Positions 8,834 through 17,737 of a DNA stretch of 64,000 bases are shown here, piece after piece. The DNA is from Paenibacillus sp. FSL M7-0420 (GTDB lineage: Bacteria > Bacillota > Bacilli > Paenibacillales > Paenibacillaceae). Location: NCBI RefSeq assembly GCF_038002345.1, contig NZ_JBBOCJ010000001.1, forward strand, positions 62,001-126,000. Direction: 5' to 3'. Numbering within the stretch: position 1 is the stretch's first letter; every line of letters starts with the position of its first letter. Under the pieces are notes generated by a model. That model was given only the letters and a program-made list of their open reading frames with translations. It had not been told where the DNA came from and ran no database searches. Made by a program: the position numbers and the translations under genes.

Positions 8834-9107
8834 CGGACCGAATGTATGTGGAAAACAGCATACATTGTGCTCGCAAGCAGGAACGCGGACCAAATATATG
8901 TGGAAAACAGCATACATTGGCTCGTAAGCAGGCGCACGGACCGAATATATGTGGAAAACAGCATACATTATGCTCGCAAGCAGGCACACGGACCAAATGT
9001 ATGTGAAAAACAGCATACATTGGGCTCGCAAGTAGGCACACGGACCGAATGTATGTGAAAAACAGCATACATTATGCTCGCAAGCTGGCGCACGGACCGA
9101 ATGTATG
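8834..9107. repeat. Tandem array A, 52-bp period, hairpin core
   Basis: CGGAC starts recur at 8834, 8886, 8937, 8989, 9041 and 9093 (steps 52, 51, 52, 52, 52); the last unit is partial. Each unit holds AATGTATG - TGGAAAACAG - CATACATT, an eight-base hairpin with a ten-base A-rich loop, then a near-palindromic TGCTCGCAAGCA. The whole unit is conserved, so this is not repeat plus variable spacer. It fills most of the 536-base gap between the FAD gene and the chemoreceptor gene. The rest of the gap shows only the terminator and a -10-like TATAAT at 9213-9218. Confidence 0.9.
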
Positions 9108-9259
9108 TGTGGCCGGAAGTCCATAACTTCTCTGGAGTCGCGGCAAACCCCTAACAGAAAAAATATAAGTGCAATCTATAGAGTAGTGGTTTCCTTAATT
9201 TAACTCTGCTGATATAATGTTAGAATACATAACATGATAGAGTGGAGTGAACGTGCAGA

Positions 9260-10777
9260 ATGGGAATTCGCCGGAGCAAGGCCGCTATCGCTATTATTTT
9301 GCTGTTGGGTGTGGGGTTGTATGGCTTATGGATGGAGATGTACTGGGTACATAAGGTTGTCTATCTGCTGCTGATGGCGGCGCTTGCCGGGCTTGTGCTG
9401 GATATCCGCCGGGGCGGGGTGCTCGGAGCCGGGCAACTGGCGGAAGCCCGGAGCAAGGTAGAGCTGCTGGGCAATGAAATTGTTGTCACCTCGGACCGGC
9501 TGCACGGTGCTCTGGAGGAGATTACCCGCCATACCGAAGGGCTTCAGCAGACTGCGGACTATTCGCATGCCTATGAGGTGGAGCTGCAGACCCGCAGCAA
9601 TGAGGCGAAGGCCAATATTGAGGGGGCTTTTGCCAGGATGGGCGGAGTTGCTGCGGTTACCGGGCAGATTGGAGAGCTGAACGGACGGCTGAGTACGGCG
9701 ATGCAGGCAGCACGTACAGGGATGGCGGAGATGGTGGATTCCCTGAAGAATACAGATGAGGTCATGGAGGAATTGCAGGAGCAGAGCGGAGATATGCTGG
9801 ACAAATTCACCGTGTTAAGCGGACATATTGCGCTGGTGGAGGAGATGAATGCCCTGATCGTAGGCATCGGCAATGAGACCTCGCTGCTGGCGCTGAATGC
9901 CTCGATTGAAGCTGCGCGGGCCGGGGAAGCGGGCCGGGGATTCGCTGTGGTCGCAGGCCGGATCAGGCAGCTGGCCGATCAGAGCCGGGATTCCGTGGAG
10001 CGCTCAACGGCGGTGCTACGGGATCTTAACCATGGCGTACGGCAGGTGCTGGAGTCGGTCACGAAGGAGCAGACAGCGGTTGCGCATGGAGTGAATGAAG
10101 TAACGAAGGTGAAGCAGCGCCTCGGGGATATCTCGGCCCGGGTGGAGGAAGTTGGAGTCATAGTTACAGAGTCAGCGGCTGCGGCAGAGCGGCAGAGCAG
10201 GCTGATCGAAGAGGTGACCGGCGAGTTGAGCGGTGCTGTGGGGATTGTCAATGAGACCATTGCAGGCGTAGATCTGACCCTGGAGCAGGTAACCCGCCAG
10301 CGGACACAGATCGGGCAGCTTAATGAGATCAGCGCGAGTCTGCTGCTGGAATCCCAGACCCTGCAGCAGTCGGTGAACGGTATTACCGGACGCGAAGTCA
10401 TTGAGCTGGGCCAATATACGGCGCGCCTTGAGGAAATGCAGACGGTGCTTCAGGAGATAGCTGCCAAGCAGGAGATGTGTGCAGCGGATGCGGACATCCA
10501 TGGCAGAGTTCTTACGGCCTGTAAGAATAAGGTGCCGGATGTACAGGCCATCTGGTCCAACCGGACGGATGGCACCTTCATCTACTCCGAGCCGGCAGCC
10601 GGGCTGCTGAATGCGAAGCGCCGCGACTGGTGGAACGGGGCGATGGCGGAAGGCCAGTACGTCTCCAAGCCGTATGTCTCGGCCATTACCAAGCGTTCCT
10701 GCATCACGCTCTCCAGAGCAATTACGAACGGGGACGGGGAGATTGTGAGTGTGGTGGGGATTGATCTGGCAGTTTAG
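9260..10777 (+). CDS. Chemoreceptor-like signalling protein with C-terminal Cache-type segment
   Basis: 505 aa. Two short membrane helices (about 7-25 and 29-46) are separated by only a few residues, so there is almost no external domain. Coiled coil follows, then the methyl-accepting signalling hairpin (about 195-240, [20 protein letters not shown]). The C-terminus (about 405-505) reads like part of a Cache/PDC sensor: [19 protein letters not shown], then ITLSRAI and VVGIDLAV. The sensor therefore lies after the signalling tip, probably in the cytosol. TATAAT at 9213-9218 overlaps GCTGATAT, close to a SigD-type -10, but no TAAA box is visible at the right distance. It would couple to CheA/CheW arrays, none of which are in this window. 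Confidence 0.85.
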   Translation: MGIRRSKAAIAIILLLGVGLYGLWMEMYWVHKVVYLLLMAALAGLVLDIRRGGVLGAGQLAEARSKVELLGNEIVVTSDRLHGALEEITRHTEGLQQTADYSHAYEVELQTRSNEAKANIEGAFARMGGVAAVTGQIGELNGRLSTAMQAARTGMAEMVDSLKNTDEVMEELQEQSGDMLDKFTVLSGHIALVEEMNALIVGIGNETSLLALNASIEAARAGEAGRGFAVVAGRIRQLADQSRDSVERSTAVLRDLNHGVRQVLESVTKEQTAVAHGVNEVTKVKQRLGDISARVEEVGVIVTESAAAAERQSRLIEEVTGELSGAVGIVNETIAGVDLTLEQVTRQRTQIGQLNEISASLLLESQTLQQSVNGITGREVIELGQYTARLEEMQTVLQEIAAKQEMCAADADIHGRVLTACKNKVPDVQAIWSNRTDGTFIYSEPAAGLLNAKRRDWWNGAMAEGQYVSKPYVSAITKRSCITLSRAITNGDGEIVSVVGIDLAV

Positions 10778-10940
10778 AGGCATTGAACAGTGGACGCAAA
10801 CTGCTCACTAGTGAATTTCAAAAGAGTTTGTTTGTAGGCACACATATAAAAAACCAACAGCTGTCTGGAACTGATAAAAAGTCCTTGACTAATGTTGGTT
10901 CAATTAGTACGAAGGCTATCTAAAACGGTTGCTTCAAAAA

Positions 10941-11429
10941 TTATTGACTGATCAGGTCTAACATGAAAATAAGTGAATCTCTATCAGGATAATCATATTG
11001 TATTGGCAAATCACCTTTAGTAATTTCTTTAAAACCAACTTTTTTGTAAAAGCTGTGTGACCTAGTTGCTTTTGATGGTGTGTCCAAAATCACCTTAGAA
11101 AGCCGATGTTTCTGCGCAAAGTCAAGCATAGCTTCGTAAAGACCTGTTCCTATCGCAAGCTCTTTGCCGCGGTAATCTTTATAAACAAAAAATTTCTTTA
11201 GTACAGCAATATCGTCAGTTTTCTTTTGCAAACCGATTGAGCCTACTACATCACCGTTTTCGTTTAAAGCTACCCAAAAGTTACCACCCTCTTTAACATA
11301 ATTCGATTGAATATCTAGTATATCTGGTTGCTCTTCAACACTAATACCTACACCATATTCATCATTTTGTACATGCAATATTAGCTTAATAACTTCTTCT
11401 TTATATCTATCAGCATAAAACGTAATCAT
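10941..11429 (-). CDS. GNAT family N-acetyltransferase
   Basis: 162 aa, full length for the family. The acetyl-CoA binding region reads LKKFFVYKDYRGKELAIGTGLYE (split here: FFVYKDYRGK and ELAIGTGLYE), the usual V-x-x-x-x-R-G-x-x-I/L-G-T/S-x-L pattern. FYKKVGFKEI near the C-terminus is the typical beta-6/7 segment. Substrate unknown. ATG follows AAGGAG at seven bases. This gene and the following 400 bases are clearly richer in A and T than the genes on either side, which suggests acquisition from elsewhere. Confidence 0.85.
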   Translation of the reverse strand: MITFYADRYKEEVIKLILHVQNDEYGVGISVEEQPDILDIQSNYVKEGGNFWVALNENGDVVGSIGLQKKTDDIAVLKKFFVYKDYRGKELAIGTGLYEAMLDFAQKHRLSKVILDTPSKATRSHSFYKKVGFKEITKGDLPIQYDYPDRDSLIFMLDLISQ

Positions 11430-11530
11430 TTTATTAACTCCTTTATGCTCATTTTGATTCCGCTAGATGATAAACAGCTCGAAGAATCGGCGCAGCAGGT
11501 ATTTTGAGGGGCTGTTATAGCCCCTATAGA

Positions 11531-11623
11531 TTACTTTCGTTTCTTACGGCCAATTAAGCCGCCTACTATCCAAAAGATCAAAATACCAACAAAGGCAAAT
11601 ACAATCCAAAAAGCTATACGCAC
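11531..11623 (-). CDS. 30-aa single-helix membrane peptide
   Basis: GTG at 11623 lies nine bases after AAAGGAG. The product is MRIAFWIVFAFVGILIFWIV followed by GGLIGRKKRK: one hydrophobic helix with a strongly basic tail, so the N-terminus is probably outside. It lies in the otherwise gene-free AT-rich gap 11430-11878, on the same strand as the GNAT gene. The RBS spacing and the amphipathic layout argue for a real small protein. Such peptides often modulate a larger membrane protein or act as type I toxins. Nothing here decides between these. Confidence 0.6.
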   Translation of the reverse strand: MRIAFWIVFAFVGILIFWIVGGLIGRKKRK

Positions 11624-11708
11624 AGGCTATCACTCCTTTAAAGCAACAATACGATAATAGTTAATTTTCCGCAATATAAAGGCTTTTATACCCAGGGAGA
11701 GAACAGAC

Positions 11709-11734
11709 AAAAAAAGAGTTGCTTTCGCAACTCT
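11709..11734 (-). terminator. Terminator-like hairpin, minus strand
   Basis: AGAGTTGC / GCAACTCT with a four-base loop, followed by seven T on the minus strand. The gene it would serve lies to its right, where I find no convincing minus-strand ORF. It may belong to a small RNA read from the lytS promoter region. Confidence 0.6.
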
Positions 11735-11817
11735 CTCCTGATGATACAACAAAACACAGTAGCCATGCCAAGCAGCACTCCAATTATGACGTCAACCATT
11801 AGAGGCGGATGCGCGGA

Positions 11818-11846
11818 TTGCTATAACCATTATCCCAATTTATAAT
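11818..11846 (+). promoter_or_regulatory. SigA promoter of lytS-lytT
   Basis: TTGCTA (11818-11823), 17 bases, TATAAT (11841-11846), 32 bases ahead of the lytS start. Confidence 0.7.
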
Positions 11847-11878
11847 GGACCGATAGCTTGTCCTATGGAGGCGTGAGT

Positions 11879-13540
11879 GTGCAATATAATCTGAGTATTC
11901 TGCTGCAATTGTTGGAGCGGGCAGCGCTGCTGCTGATGTGTCTGTTCGTCCTGAGCCGGGTGCCGCGGTTCAAGGAGATTTTTGCCAAAGGGGTTCATGC
12001 CCCTCAGGAGCTGGCGATTGTCACGGTTATCTTCAGCCTGTTCGCCATCTTCGGAACCTACAGCGGGATTAATGTGGAAGGGTCTCTGGTTAACGTGCGG
12101 ATTATCGCCATCATCGCCGGAGGGATTCTGTTCGGTCCTTGGGTCGGGCTGATTACCGGGATCATCTCGGGCGTACACCGCTTCCTGATCGATATCGGCG
12201 GGGTCACCTCGCTCCCGTGTCTTATTACCAGCATTACGGCGGGCGTGGTATCCGGGATCATCTACCGGCGCACTTCGCCTGAACGCCGCTGGATCGCTGC
12301 TATTGCCGCCGGAATGGCCTGTGAGGCATTGACGATGGCGCTGATTCTGGTGATGGCTGATCCCCAGTCGCTGGGGGTGGATATCGTGTCCAAGATTGCT
12401 TTTCCGATGATTATGGGGCAGATCTGTGCCGGGCTGATCGTTACGCTTGTGCAGAGTGTAGAAGGGGAGAAAGAACGGATTGCCGCGAAGCAGTCCAAGC
12501 TGGCGCTGGATATTGCCAATAAGACGCTTCCGTATTTCCGCAGTATTACTCCCGAGTCGCTGCGTACCATCTGCGGAATCATCCAGGAGGATATCGGGGC
12601 GGATGCGGTGGCAATTACTGATACCCGAGTCATTCTGGCCTACGTGGGTGTCGGGGAAGAATATTATGCCGAAGCTAATGAGATCATCAGTGAGGAGACG
12701 AAGCAGACGCTGCGCAGCGGGGAGATTACCATCCGTGACGACGATACCGAATACATGAACCGTGACATCCGCTCGCTGATCATTATCCCGTTGAAGGAGA
12801 AGGGGGAGGTGACGGGATCACTCAAGATCTACTATACCCACGCGCATAAAATCACCTATTCCCTCCAGGCAATGGCTGTAGGGCTGTCACAGATCATCTC
12901 CACACTGATGGAGGTGTCACGGGTTGAGGGGATCAAGGAGATGGCCAACAAGGCCGAGCTGAAGGCACTGCAGACCAGCATCAACCCCCATTTTCTGTTC
13001 AATGCGCTGAATGCGATTATCTCCTCGATCCGGATCGACCCGGACAAGGCGCGCGAGCTGATCGTCAATCTGTCGGGGTATATGCGGTATAATCTGGAGC
13101 TGGCCGATGAGTCCATAGATATCCGGCGCGAGCTGCAGCAGGTGCAGCATTATGTGGAGATTGAGAAGGCCCGCTTCGGCAGCCGCCTGAGCGTTCTGTA
13201 CGATATAGATGAGGTAGCGGTGCGCATTCCGAGTCTGGTCATTCAGCCGCTGGTGGAGAATGCGATTATCCACGGGATTTTGAAGGGGAAGGGGAACGGA
13301 ACTGTAGACATCTCGGTCAAAGACCACGGAGACAGCGTAAGGGTGCGAATTGCCGATACCGGAGCGGGGATCAGTGAAGAAACGATTGCGAAGGTCTACA
13401 GCGGAAGCATGGAGGGCAACAAAATCGGCCTCAACAACGTGCACCAGCGTATCAAGCTGATCTATGGTACAGGTCTGACCATACGGCGGCTGGCTAAGGG
13501 GACGGAAATCTATTTTGATGTGATGAAGGAGCAGCGATGA
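11879..13540 (+). CDS. lytS: LytS-type sensor histidine kinase
   Basis: 553 aa. The chosen start is GTG at 11879, seven bases after GGAGG (11867-11871); the longer TTG start overlaps that RBS. The N-terminal half holds the 5TM-LYT membrane domain (about 5-185, with [10 protein letters not shown] and the inner [12 protein letters not shown]). A GAF domain follows (about 210-345), then the His kinase domain with [12 protein letters not shown] (H371) and an ATPase domain ([20 protein letters not shown]). LytS proteins in B. subtilis, S. aureus and E. coli YpdA/YehU respond to pyruvate or to changes in membrane potential. The gene overlaps lytT by four bases. The adjacent OFA transporter favours a carboxylate signal. 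Confidence 0.93.
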   Translation: MQYNLSILLQLLERAALLLMCLFVLSRVPRFKEIFAKGVHAPQELAIVTVIFSLFAIFGTYSGINVEGSLVNVRIIAIIAGGILFGPWVGLITGIISGVHRFLIDIGGVTSLPCLITSITAGVVSGIIYRRTSPERRWIAAIAAGMACEALTMALILVMADPQSLGVDIVSKIAFPMIMGQICAGLIVTLVQSVEGEKERIAAKQSKLALDIANKTLPYFRSITPESLRTICGIIQEDIGADAVAITDTRVILAYVGVGEEYYAEANEIISEETKQTLRSGEITIRDDDTEYMNRDIRSLIIIPLKEKGEVTGSLKIYYTHAHKITYSLQAMAVGLSQIISTLMEVSRVEGIKEMANKAELKALQTSINPHFLFNALNAIISSIRIDPDKARELIVNLSGYMRYNLELADESIDIRRELQQVQHYVEIEKARFGSRLSVLYDIDEVAVRIPSLVIQPLVENAIIHGILKGKGNGTVDISVKDHGDSVRVRIADTGAGISEETIAKVYSGSMEGNKIGLNNVHQRIKLIYGTGLTIRRLAKGTEIYFDVMKEQR

Positions 13541-14268
13541 GAGCGATCATTGTCGAGGATGAAGTGCTGGCAAGACAGGAGCTTGCGTATCTGATTCAGA
13601 CCCATAGCCGGATCAAGATTGCGGCGGAATTCGAGGACGGGCTGGAAGCGCTGAAGTATCTGCAGACCGATACGGTGGATGTGATTTTCCTGGATATCAA
13701 TATCCCTTCAATTGACGGGGTGCTGCTGGCCCATAATATCAGCCGGTTCGCGGTCAAGCCGTATATTGTGTTCATTACAGCCTATAAGGAGCATGCCGCC
13801 GAGGCGTTCGAGATTGAAGCATTCGACTATATTCTGAAGCCTTACAGTGAGACGCGGATCAGAGCGATGCTGCAGAAGCTGGAGGGTGCCATCACGGCCA
13901 GAAGCAGCCAGAGGGAAGAGGGGCCGGTGAAGCTGGGCAGCGATAAGGTCAATCTGTGGAAAAATGAAAAGATTATCGTCGTCGATGCAGACGAGATCTA
14001 TTATGCTTCGGCGCAGGAGAAAACAACGAGTGTGATCACCAAGGGGGAGGAATACAGCATGGCCCTAAGTATCAGCGAATTCCATACCCGCCTGCCGCAG
14101 GAACAGTTCTTCCGCTGCCACCGCTCCTATCTCGTCAATCTGTCCAAAATCAAGGAAATCATCCCCTGGTTCAACAACACCTATCTGCTCCGGCTGCATG
14201 ATCTGAATGTGGAGGTTCCAGTCAGCCGCAGCAAGGTGAAGGAATTCAGGCAGATTATGCGTCTCTAA
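13537..14268 (+). CDS. lytT: LytTR response regulator
   Basis: 243 aa. The receiver domain (1-120) has VEDE at 6-9, phospho-acceptor D53 in VIFLDINIP, and K in YILKPY. The LytTR DNA-binding domain is about 140-240 ([27 protein letters not shown]). ATG overlaps the kinase stop codon, so the two are translated together. LytTR proteins bind paired direct repeats of about ten bases spaced by about eleven; such a pair lies immediately after this gene (14270-14300). I infer that the downstream transporter is its target. Confidence 0.93.
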   Translation: MRAIIVEDEVLARQELAYLIQTHSRIKIAAEFEDGLEALKYLQTDTVDVIFLDINIPSIDGVLLAHNISRFAVKPYIVFITAYKEHAAEAFEIEAFDYILKPYSETRIRAMLQKLEGAITARSSQREEGPVKLGSDKVNLWKNEKIIVVDADEIYYASAQEKTTSVITKGEEYSMALSISEFHTRLPQEQFFRCHRSYLVNLSKIKEIIPWFNNTYLLRLHDLNVEVPVSRSKVKEFRQIMRL

Positions 14269-14269
14269 C

Positions 14270-14300
14270 GGCAGTTCATTCCCCGTCAGTGTCATCTCAT
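14270..14300 (+). promoter_or_regulatory. Paired LytTR-type direct repeats upstream of the OFA transporter
   Basis: GGCAGTTCAT (14270-14279), 11 bases, GTCATCTCAT (14291-14300). The E. coli YpdB site, as I recall it, is GGCATTTCAT twice with an 11-base spacer; the two copies match it at 9 and 8 of 10 positions with the same spacing. A -10 TACAAT follows at 14333-14338 with a poor -35 (CTCTCA, 14310-14315), as expected for an activated promoter. Confidence 0.7.
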
Positions 14301-14399
14301 TCCGGATTTCTCTCAGATGGAGCTCCTTTCGCTACAATGAAGAGGCCAAGTAAGCCTTGAAGCGACTTCAGCGACTTCAGAGAGAAAGAGGGAATTCTG

Positions 14400-15659
14400 A
14401 TGATAACGGATACAGCCAGTAAACGGTGGCTCATCGTATTAGGTACAGTGATTATGCAAATGGGACTAGGTACCATCTATACCTGGAGTCTGTTCAATGC
14501 ACATCTTGTCAGTACATTCGGGTTCGAGCTCAGCTCAGTTTCGATAACGTTTTCTATTACCAGCTTTGCCTTGGCCTTCGCCACACTGTTCGCAGGCAAG
14601 CTGCAAGACCGGTTCGGTCTCCGCAGACTGACCGCAGCTTCCGGTATCCTGCTGGGGCTGGGGTTGATGCTAAGCTCGCAGGCTAGTTCCCTGCCGATGT
14701 TCTACCTGCTGGCTGGCGTAGTGGTCGGGTATGCGGACGGAACGGCGTATATTACTTCGCTGTCCAACCTGATGAAGTGGTTCCCGAAGCATAAGGGACT
14801 GATCTCCGGGGTGTCCGTGGGTGCTTACGGAACGGGCAGTCTGATCTTCAAATACATCAACGGCGGCCTGATTGAATCGGCGGGGGTGTCGGATGCTTTT
14901 CTATACTGGGGCCTGATGGTCATGCTGATGATCCTCCTCGGCGCGCTGCTGATCCGGGAGGCTCCGTTGGCTGCACCTGCTGTAACTGCTGCGGGAAACC
15001 GGGCATCGTCCGCCTCCGGGGCTGCTCTGCTGCCCAAGGATTATACCGTGAAGGAAATGCTCCGCACGAAGGAAGCGTACCTGCTGTTCGTGATTTTCTT
15101 CACCGCCTGCATGAGCGGCCTCTATCTGATCGGTATCGTGAAGGATATCGGTGTGCAACTGGCGGGTATGGATGTGGCGACGGCGGCGAATGCGGTAGCG
15201 ATGATCGCTATCTTCAATACGGCTGGACGCCTGATTCTTGGCGCATTATCCGACCGGGTAAGCCGGACCAAGCTGATTAGTATCACGCTCGCGGTAACGG
15301 CTGTGGCGATGTTTACCCTCAGCTATGCCACACTGAGCTATGGCTTGTTCTTCGCCTGTGTGGCGGCCATCGCCTTCTGCTTCGGAGGTAACATTACCGT
15401 CTTCCCGGCGATTGTCAGTGACTTCTTCGGCCTGAAGAATCACAGCAAGAACTACGGCATCATCTATCAGGGCTTCGGAATCGGCGCGCTGTCCGGCTCG
15501 TTCATCGCCGCCTTCCTCGGCGGGTTCAAGCCCACCTTCATCATCATCGGTCTGCTATGTATTCTGGCTTGTATCCTGGCGCTTTCGCTGAAGCCTCCGG
15601 TAGCCGGAGCGGCCCGGGCCAAGGGAATGAGCCTGAAGCCTTCACGGCATACGGCTTAA
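14400..15659 (+). CDS. OFA-family MFS transporter, YhjX-like
   Basis: 419 aa with 12 predicted membrane helices. Family motifs: GTIYTWSLF in helix 1, GKLQDRFGLRRL in the 2-3 loop, NLMKWFPKHKGLISG after helix 4, and GRLILGALSDRVSR in the 8-9 loop. These are hallmarks of the oxalate/formate antiporter group of MFS proteins, which includes E. coli YhjX. Its position after lytS-lytT, and the LytTR repeats in its promoter, make it the probable target of that system. Pyruvate or another small carboxylate is the probable substrate by analogy. RBS is AGAGGGAA before ATG. Confidence 0.88.
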   Translation: MITDTASKRWLIVLGTVIMQMGLGTIYTWSLFNAHLVSTFGFELSSVSITFSITSFALAFATLFAGKLQDRFGLRRLTAASGILLGLGLMLSSQASSLPMFYLLAGVVVGYADGTAYITSLSNLMKWFPKHKGLISGVSVGAYGTGSLIFKYINGGLIESAGVSDAFLYWGLMVMLMILLGALLIREAPLAAPAVTAAGNRASSASGAALLPKDYTVKEMLRTKEAYLLFVIFFTACMSGLYLIGIVKDIGVQLAGMDVATAANAVAMIAIFNTAGRLILGALSDRVSRTKLISITLAVTAVAMFTLSYATLSYGLFFACVAAIAFCFGGNITVFPAIVSDFFGLKNHSKNYGIIYQGFGIGALSGSFIAAFLGGFKPTFIIIGLLCILACILALSLKPPVAGAARAKGMSLKPSRHTA

Positions 15660-15756
15660 CCATATATCGACTTACGTCGGCTTAAGAAAGTACAGACAAA
15701 TAAGAGTACTATAGACAAACAAGAGTACTACAGACAAAGAGAATAGTTCCGGAGAA

Positions 15757-15799
15757 GAGATGTCCTACTTCCGCGTTAGCGGGTGGGAGGTCTTTTTTT
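15757..15799 (+). terminator. Terminator of the OFA transporter gene
   Basis: CCTACTTCCGC / GCGGGTGGGAGG arms with mismatches, loop GTTA, then TTTTTTT. Confidence 0.7.
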
Positions 15800-15908
15800 C
15801 ATGGTCGAAAACAAACATATTTTTCGAGGCACAACTCCAGCATGAAAATGAGCAGTGTGCCTAATACAGAATGTCGTCCGTTCATCTGTTTAGCTTACCT
15901 AATTCAGC

Positions 15909-16196
15909 AAACCGACCCCAAATGGCCCGGATGCACCGCGTCGGCCAAATGTAATCGAAAAACCGATCAAAATGGGACGGGGTGCGCCACATCGGCCAAA
16001 TGTAATCGAAAAACCGATCACAATGGGATTGGGTGCGCCGCGTCGGCTAAATGTAATCGAAAAACCGATCACAATTAGACAGGGTGCGCCGCGTCGGCCA
16101 AATGTAATTGAAAAACCGATCACAATTAGACTGGGTGCGCTGCGTCGGCCAAATGTAATCGAAAAACCGATCACAATGGGACGGGGTGCGTACGTT
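15909..16196. repeat. Tandem array B, 51-bp period, hairpin core
   Basis: CGGCC/CGGCT starts recur at 15942, 15993, 16044, 16095 and 16146, exactly 51 bases each; a degraded half-unit precedes them. The core is AAATGTAATCG - AAAAAC - CGATCACAAT, an imperfect hairpin with an A-rich loop, followed by a GC-rich spacer GGGACGGGGTGCGCC. The core layout (AATGTA, four bases, GAAAA, C, four bases, ACAAT) matches array A although the bases of the stem differ. It lies between the convergent OFA transporter and odhB genes. Because 51 is a multiple of three, open frames run through it; I do not regard them as genes. Confidence 0.9.
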
Positions 16197-16272
16197 GGAG
16201 GTGCGTGGGCTGCCGAGAACAGGCCCATGTTGGTATGAGCGTGTATGGCGGAGGCATAGTCAGCGGATATGG

Positions 16273-16320
16273 AAAAAAGGCATCCGGGAAGCGTAGGGTT
16301 ACGCTCCGCCGGGTGCCTTT
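16273..16320 (-). terminator. Terminator of odhAB
   Basis: AAAGGCACCCGG / CCGGATGCC arms with an inner AGCGTA / TACGCT hairpin, then TTTTTT on the minus strand. Confidence 0.8.
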
Positions 16321-16364
16321 GTGTTTATCAGATAAGTGGATGGAGAAACTGTGTGGCCGGAGAA

Positions 16365-17678
16365 TTAACCTTCCAGCAGCAGCGACTCAGGGTCCTCCAG
16401 CAATTCCTTGACTCTGACCAGGAAGCTGACCGCTTCTGATCCGTCCACGATCCGGTGATCGTAGGACAAGGCGATGTACATCATCGGACGGTTGGCCGTG
16501 CGCTCCTCATCCAGCGCGATTGGGCGCAGCTGGATCTTGTGCATGCCGAGAATGCCGACCTGCGGGGTGTTGAGGATCGGTGTGGACAGCAGGGAGCCGA
16601 ACACTCCGCCGTTCGTGATCGTGAAGGTACCGCCCTGAAGCTCCGGCAGGCTGAGCGTATTGGCGCGCGCCTTGGAGGCCAGCTCGCCGATCCGCCGCTC
16701 GATCTCCGGGAAGCTAAGCCGGTCGGCATCGCGGACGACTGGTACGACCAGGCCTTCCTTGGCAGCTACGGCAATGCCGATGTCGTAATATTTCTTGAGC
16801 AGGAGATCTTCTCCGTCGATCTCGGCATTCAGCATCGGGTAAGCCTTGAGCGCGCCGATGACGGCCTTGGTGAAGAAGGACATGAAGCCGAGTCCGACCT
16901 CGTGCTTCTCCTTGAAGGCATCCTTGCGGCGCTTGCGGATGTCGAGAATGGCGGTCATGTCCACCTCGTTGAAGGTGGTCAGCATCGCGGCCGTCTGCTG
17001 CGCTTCGACCAGGCGGCTGGCAATCGTCAGCCGCCGCCGCGACATGCGCTTGCGCTCGGTGGCTTTGCCGTCCTCGGCGTGCGGCGCCTTGCCCGCTGCC
17101 GGCGGCGCGGGCTTCGCCGGCTCCGGCCGCGCGGCAGCCGCCGGAGCTGCTGGCGCAGCGGCCTGCGGCCCGGCTGCGCCATGACCATCCACATCGGCCT
17201 GACCGATCCGGCCGATAGGGTCGCGGGCAGTGACCTCGCCGAGGTCGATGCCCCGCTCCCGCGCCAGCTTGCGCGCCCCCGGCGAAGCCAGGGCCGCAGT
17301 GCCAGCAGCGGCAGGCTCAGCCGCTGCGACACCAGCATCAGCGGCAGGCTTAGCCGCTGATGCACTTGCGGCAGCAGCAGGCGCGCTGCCGCTCTGCGGT
17401 GCGGCCGCTTCCGGCTGGCTGCCGCCAGCGGCCGGTGCACCGGCGGCGCTGCCGATGATGCCGATGGCTTCGCCAACGGCAACGTTCTCGCCCGCCTGGC
17501 GCAGGATGGAGGAGATGACGCCGTCCTCCTCCGCACTGATCTCGAGATTGACCTTGTCGGTCTCAAGCTCGGCTAGCACATCCCCCTGGCCGACAGTGTC
17601 GCCCTCTTTCACCAGCCATTTGTAGATCGTTCCTTCGGAAATCGATTCGCCCAAATCGGGTACTTTTATCTCGGACAC
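16365..17678 (-). CDS. odhB: Dihydrolipoyl succinyltransferase, E2 of 2-oxoglutarate dehydrogenase
   Basis: 437 aa from GTG at 17678, which has GGGGAGG at eight bases; the longer frame upstream has no support. A lipoyl domain (1-75) carries lipoyl-Lys 42 in ETDKVNLE. A long Ala/Pro/Gly linker follows, then the E3/E1-binding domain ([13 protein letters not shown], about 150-185), a second linker, and the catalytic domain (about 210-437) ending in [20 protein letters not shown] with the active-site His. It transfers succinyl groups to CoA in the TCA cycle. It lies 59 bases after odhA in one operon. The E3 gene is not in the window and is probably shared with pyruvate dehydrogenase. Confidence 0.96.
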   Translation of the reverse strand: MSEIKVPDLGESISEGTIYKWLVKEGDTVGQGDVLAELETDKVNLEISAEEDGVISSILRQAGENVAVGEAIGIIGSAAGAPAAGGSQPEAAAPQSGSAPAAAASASAAKPAADAGVAAAEPAAAGTAALASPGARKLARERGIDLGEVTARDPIGRIGQADVDGHGAAGPQAAAPAAPAAAARPEPAKPAPPAAGKAPHAEDGKATERKRMSRRRLTIASRLVEAQQTAAMLTTFNEVDMTAILDIRKRRKDAFKEKHEVGLGFMSFFTKAVIGALKAYPMLNAEIDGEDLLLKKYYDIGIAVAAKEGLVVPVVRDADRLSFPEIERRIGELASKARANTLSLPELQGGTFTITNGGVFGSLLSTPILNTPQVGILGMHKIQLRPIALDEERTANRPMMYIALSYDHRIVDGSEAVSFLVRVKELLEDPESLLLEG

Positions 17679-17737
17679 AGGCCGTACCTCCCCAAATATA
17701 GTGGTGTGCGTGATATCGGATGACCGCCTTGCTGTGC

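Noticed and set aside
8834..9107. CRISPR array
   Set aside because: The whole 52-bp unit is conserved, with no variable spacers, and no cas gene is near. The same holds for the arrays at 15.9, 25.6, 36.9, 43.3 and 57 kb.
8594..9124. 176-aa ORF on the minus strand across array A, and similar ORFs across arrays B, D and F
   Set aside because: Open only because the repeat units lack stops in those frames; no RBS, and the translated repeats change frame with the 52-bp period.
10846..10915. Terminator with AACCAACA / TGTTGGTT arms after the chemoreceptor gene
   Set aside because: The loop is over 40 bases and no T-run follows, so it was not annotated.
11703..11812. 37-aa minus-strand ORF starting MVDVIIGVLLGMATVF
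   Set aside because: Toxin-like hydrophobic start, but no RBS, and its C-terminal codons lie in the terminator hairpin at 11709-11734.
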